A stretch of DNA of 11,009 nucleotides, from NCBI GenBank assembly GCA_013054445.1, contig JAAMPI010001727.1, positions 1 through 11,009 of the forward strand, given 5' to 3'. Source of the DNA: Cudoniella acicularis. Its lineage: Eukaryota > Ascomycota > Leotiomycetes > Helotiales > Helotiaceae. This document shows positions 8,262 to 11,009 of the stretch, one piece after another. The notes under the pieces are model-generated. The model was not told the origin of the DNA, did no database searches, and was given only the letters and a program-made list of their open reading frames with translations. Numbering within the stretch: position 1 is the stretch's first letter; the number at the start of each line of letters is the position of its first letter. Made by a program: the position numbers and the translations under genes.

Positions 8262-9965
8262 TTAAAAGACGGAGCTTTTACGCTTCTCAACAGATGTGAG
8301 AACAAGCATTGGCGCCTTTCGTTGCCCGTCAGTGGGTTCAGGCTTCTTGCCTCCGTTCTTGAAAACAGCCGCGAAGCTTCCTCCGACGGATTGGCCTTCA
8401 TCGCTGCTGACGCTGGCTGTGGTGAAGCTGCTATCTACCGACGCCACAGACTTTCGCTCCAGAGAGTGCTCCTTTTGACGGGAGGATGGGCGATCAGAGC
8501 CGATCGCACCATGCACTGAAGTGCGAGCGCTACCAAGACTTGGTCGACCGGAAAGACTTCCACTTCCGCTGCGACCGCTGTCCGAGTCGTTGTCCGAAGA
8601 AACAGAGAATGTGATCTCACCATTCTCTGAAACAGGAGACATGCTACCAGAGCTGCTTCCTGGTGCCCTGCGACGCTCCATCCCAGCACGAACCAGATTA
8701 TGAACAGCATTTCGGCGTGTGCGAGTGGCAAAGTTCTTGCTACCTTCAAATTTGGTTGTTGGTTTCGATATGAGTTCATCCAAAGGTGGTGGGCCTCGAG
8801 GTTGGCGAATCGGGTGCTCGCCCGCGCGAGCTTGACCAGGGCCGAAGCCGGTAGCACTTGGCGTTTGAGGGAAACCTTGAGTTTTTGGCAACAGAGCCGA
8901 TCGTGGGCCCTCAACCGGTGTTGTGTTGTCAATTCCAATAGCCATTGAAGTTGCCTTTCGGTGTCCCCGACGGAACGCACCAGCGGATGGTGGTGGCAAT
9001 GGCGCGTGGTCTTGGGGTGGTGATTGCGACTTCTTTGGAGGGCTAATGCTTCGAGCGAACGTCGGAGTATCGGACTGTGGGGGTGGGGAGACTTGGAATC
9101 TTGGGGTGCCGGGCTGTTGAGGTGGGGAGTAGTTGACTGATTGTTGAACAATTTTCTGGTCCATGTACTGTTGCTGTTGGCCACTGTTGTCCATGAAGTA
9201 GCTCTGCTGTCCGGTCATCGGGTTGTAGTATGAGTAAACACCAGGTTGGGCACCCATGACAGGAGTGATGATGGGTTGCATGTTGTTCTTGACCTGCTGC
9301 TGCTGCTGCTGTTGATACATTCCCATGTTTTGCGGCGTGATCGGCGGTGTTGCGAATTGTTGTTGATTTCCCATACCTAGATTCATGCCCTGGAATTGTT
9401 GAGCGGCTGCTTGGACATTGATGAGTTGCTGTTGAAGACGTTGCTGTTGCTCGGCGAGGTACATGTTGGTAGCTACTAACTGAGCATACAGGTTTGGATC
9501 CATTTGTTCCTGACCTTGATCATCGAAGTGAAGTTCGGGGGGAGCGAGGATCTGCTCGGGAACAGAGTACATCTGACGGTTAGCGCTCATCTGGCTGTAA
9601 GCATTCTGTTGATGAGAGAAGTTTGAAGTTTTGGGTCCTCCGTATGCTTCCTTATCAGCATAAATGCTTCCACTCAGGCCAGTGTTGTGCTGCAACTGGG
9701 TCGGAGGTGCAGTTGAAGGGAATGTGCTTGAAGTAGCAGATTTTGGAGCTGTCCTCAATCCGGCAAGCAAGTGAGACCGCGAGGTGCGAGGTGTTGGTGC
9801 ACCGTTGTCTTGAGGGTCGGCTGGCTTGGTGTCAAATGAAAGACGCTTGAGATTGGCTCCATTTGCACGTCTGGACGCAAAGCCAGAACCGGGCATTCCC
9901 AAGCCATTGCTGGATGGGAAGTTGTTGTAAGACATCTGAGCAAGACCGCCTGCGTCCATACTCAT
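8262..9965 (-). CDS. Gln/Pro/Ser-rich, largely disordered fungal protein of unknown function
   Basis: This is a complete, intronless 567-residue reading frame. The ATG is the first in the sense strand after an in-frame TAA (10119-10121) and has A at -3 (CACAACA-ATG). I do not recognise a named family. The N-terminus has a basophilic kinase-like LKRLS (39-43). Residues 161-191 are Gln/Leu/Ala-rich and could form a short coiled coil; Q-rich, prion-like sequence continues to about 276, with a 7-Gln run at 218-224. Residues 277-330 are rich in SPP/TP motifs (possible proline-directed phosphorylation). RGHRKATS (333-340) resembles an NDR/LATS kinase target (H-x-K-x-x-S). The most globular-looking and basic block is 386-433, including GPPPLDELISKP and GSKNFATRTRR; I would expect it to be the conserved part. 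The tail is Ser-rich and ends KRKSSVF. No signal peptide, membrane segment or zinc finger is visible. A cytosolic or nuclear regulatory or RNA-granule role is inference from composition. Confidence 0.9.
   Translation of the reverse strand: MSMDAGGLAQMSYNNFPSSNGLGMPGSGFASRRANGANLKRLSFDTKPADPQDNGAPTPRTSRSHLLAGLRTAPKSATSSTFPSTAPPTQLQHNTGLSGSIYADKEAYGGPKTSNFSHQQNAYSQMSANRQMYSVPEQILAPPELHFDDQGQEQMDPNLYAQLVATNMYLAEQQQRLQQQLINVQAAAQQFQGMNLGMGNQQQFATPPITPQNMGMYQQQQQQQVKNNMQPIITPVMGAQPGVYSYYNPMTGQQSYFMDNSGQQQQYMDQKIVQQSVNYSPPQQPGTPRFQVSPPPQSDTPTFARSISPPKKSQSPPQDHAPLPPPSAGAFRRGHRKATSMAIGIDNTTPVEGPRSALLPKTQGFPQTPSATGFGPGQARAGEHPIRQPRGPPPLDELISKPTTKFEGSKNFATRTRRNAVHNLVRAGMERRRAPGSSSGSMSPVSENGEITFSVSSDNDSDSGRSGSGSLSGRPSLGSARTSVHGAIGSDRPSSRQKEHSLERKSVASVDSSFTTASVSSDEGQSVGGSFAAVFKNGGKKPEPTDGQRKAPMLVLTSVEKRKSSVF
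9294..9314 (-). repeat. CAG/CAA trinucleotide tract encoding poly-Gln
   Basis: Seven consecutive Gln codons (six CAG and one CAA on the minus strand) encode residues 218-224. The nearly pure CAG run is a likely site of length variation between strains. Confidence 0.9.
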
Positions 9966-11009
9966 TGTTGTGATGCTGTACAGGTGGAGTGATTTGTGAG
10001 GTTGATTGTGGTGTGAGATGACGAGATTCTCGGAGTGGTGGGCTTTGCAACTCGACGTCGAGAGAATGAAGGCGGTCGATTTGGAGATGGCCCAACGAGT
10101 GAGGAGATTCGAAAAGTATTAGGACAATTAGACGATCGAGGAGGTCGATCGATTCGTACGTATGAAGGCAGGAAGAATTATGTAGTTGTAAAAGCGCTCG
10201 TGTGCTGAGCAGAGGCAAGCCTTTGAAGCAGGCAGCAATGAAGAGTGTCGAAAAGTTTGTAATGAATAGCTTTTGCTTGCGCAGATCCAAGAGTGAGGAC
10301 AAAAACCGGGGGAACCGTGGGGAAACGAAACGCGTCGCTGACTATGTAGTCGTTCAAATTACAGAGGTGTTCTATCGGAAGAGGCGAAAGCAGGCGAGCC
10401 TGAAGTAATAATGGACGACGATTCGGAGAGAGAAAGCGCGATGCTCCGCAATCAACAAAGAGCGACCGAAGAGGTGAAAGGCAGGAGAGATGACGGGTTG
10501 CTGGCTGAAAGAGCACGGGCGGGCAGGAGCAGTTAAGATGCTGGGCGTGCGAGCGATGGTTTCGCTGTGTTGCAGTTGCTCTTGCTCTTGCTGACAAAAG
10601 GGAGCCGAAGGCTAAGAACAAAGGTCGCCGCTGCTTGCTGCTGGTGGAAGTATCGATGCTTTGCGGGCGATGGCGAAGGGCGAAGAATACAGTTGGCGGC
10701 AGGCTCGAGGCTCTTTCAATCAATCTCAATCTCAGACACACACCTCGCGTCGATGATCACTTGAGGCTGAGGATAAGGACGACAACGACAACGAGAGGAA
10801 AAGAGAAGGGCGGTGTGTTAAAGAGGGAGAGGATGGGTCGGAGGAAAAAGAGAGTTTGGATGGTGCGGAAGGATTGGATTGGAGGATTGCCCAAGTTGAG
10901 GCAAAAAGGGGCTAGACCGGAAGGGGCCAAGCACGAAGGGTGGCAGGGCAGGCGAAGTTGAGCAATGGGGGCCTGGGGACAACGATTGGCCGTTCACAGG
11001 CTGGTCGAA
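9966..11009 (-). promoter_or_regulatory. Upstream region: probable long ATG-free 5' leader plus promoter
   Basis: In all 1044 bases from the start codon to the window edge, CAT never occurs on the plus strand, so the sense (minus) strand contains no ATG. The plus strand has about 20 ATG over the same stretch. The sense strand is pyrimidine-rich, especially at 10780-10960, as in fungal leaders and promoters. I found no strong GTAAGT, GTATGT or GTACGT splice donor on the sense strand, so the leader may be continuous. The transcription start cannot be placed, and the gene's promoter may lie partly or wholly outside the window. The open frames here (9832-10302 and 10178-10741, minus) start at TTG and GTG and are not called. 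Confidence 0.6.
10873..10989 (-). promoter_or_regulatory. Possible CCAAT boxes
   Basis: On the minus strand CCAAT occurs at 10873-10877 and 10878-10882 (back to back) and at 10985-10989. CCAAT is the site of the HAP/NF-Y complex. At about 0.9-1.0 kb from the start codon they would fit a promoter above a long leader, but a five-base motif is weak evidence. Confidence 0.2.

Noticed and set aside
8435..9184. 249-codon minus-strand frame and several plus-strand frames inside the 567-codon gene
   Set aside because: They are alternative frames of the real gene, whose frame gives coherent Q-, P- and S-rich sequence.
9832..10741. 156- and 187-codon minus-strand frames upstream of the large gene
   Set aside because: They start at TTG and GTG; the region has no ATG on this strand, so they are not credible eukaryotic genes or ATG-initiated upstream frames.

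Overview
The window looks like nuclear DNA from a filamentous ascomycete fungus. The evidence is one intronless gene for a long, disordered Gln/Pro/Ser-rich protein, a fungal-type start context (CACAACAATG on the minus strand), long pyrimidine-rich tracts on the sense strand upstream of it, and a large intergenic region with no convincing second gene. A Leotiomycete-like origin is only a guess.

Layout. 1-1900 holds no gene I can support; it contains a pyrimidine-rich stretch (867-994) and a tRNA-like but non-canonical folded element on the minus strand (1098-1186). About 2090-5060 is an old tandem satellite with a unit of about 172 bp, always in the same orientation. Each unit carries a two-box core: TTGYTGCANNTCGCA, then a gap of usually 19 bases, then TATTGCATA. 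The array has a well-preserved subarray A (2089-3025), a decayed middle (3026-4083) and a subarray B (4196-4840) that keeps the core but has different linker sequence. Further single cores lie in a C-rich, G-poor region (5474, 5851, 6205), with partial copies at 6507, 6935, 7441 and 7552. Region 7461-7587 has four bZIP-type sites.

8262-9965 (minus) is the only solid protein gene, 567 codons, complete, product unrecognised. Its 1044-base upstream flank (9966-11009) contains no ATG at all on the sense strand but about 20 on the opposite strand. This strongly suggests a very long 5' leader kept free of upstream start codons.

The two main discoveries to follow up are the two-box satellite, whose core is conserved far better than its linkers, and the ATG-free kilobase leader of the Q-rich protein gene. 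No functional link between them is visible; the array lies beyond the 3' end of the gene.
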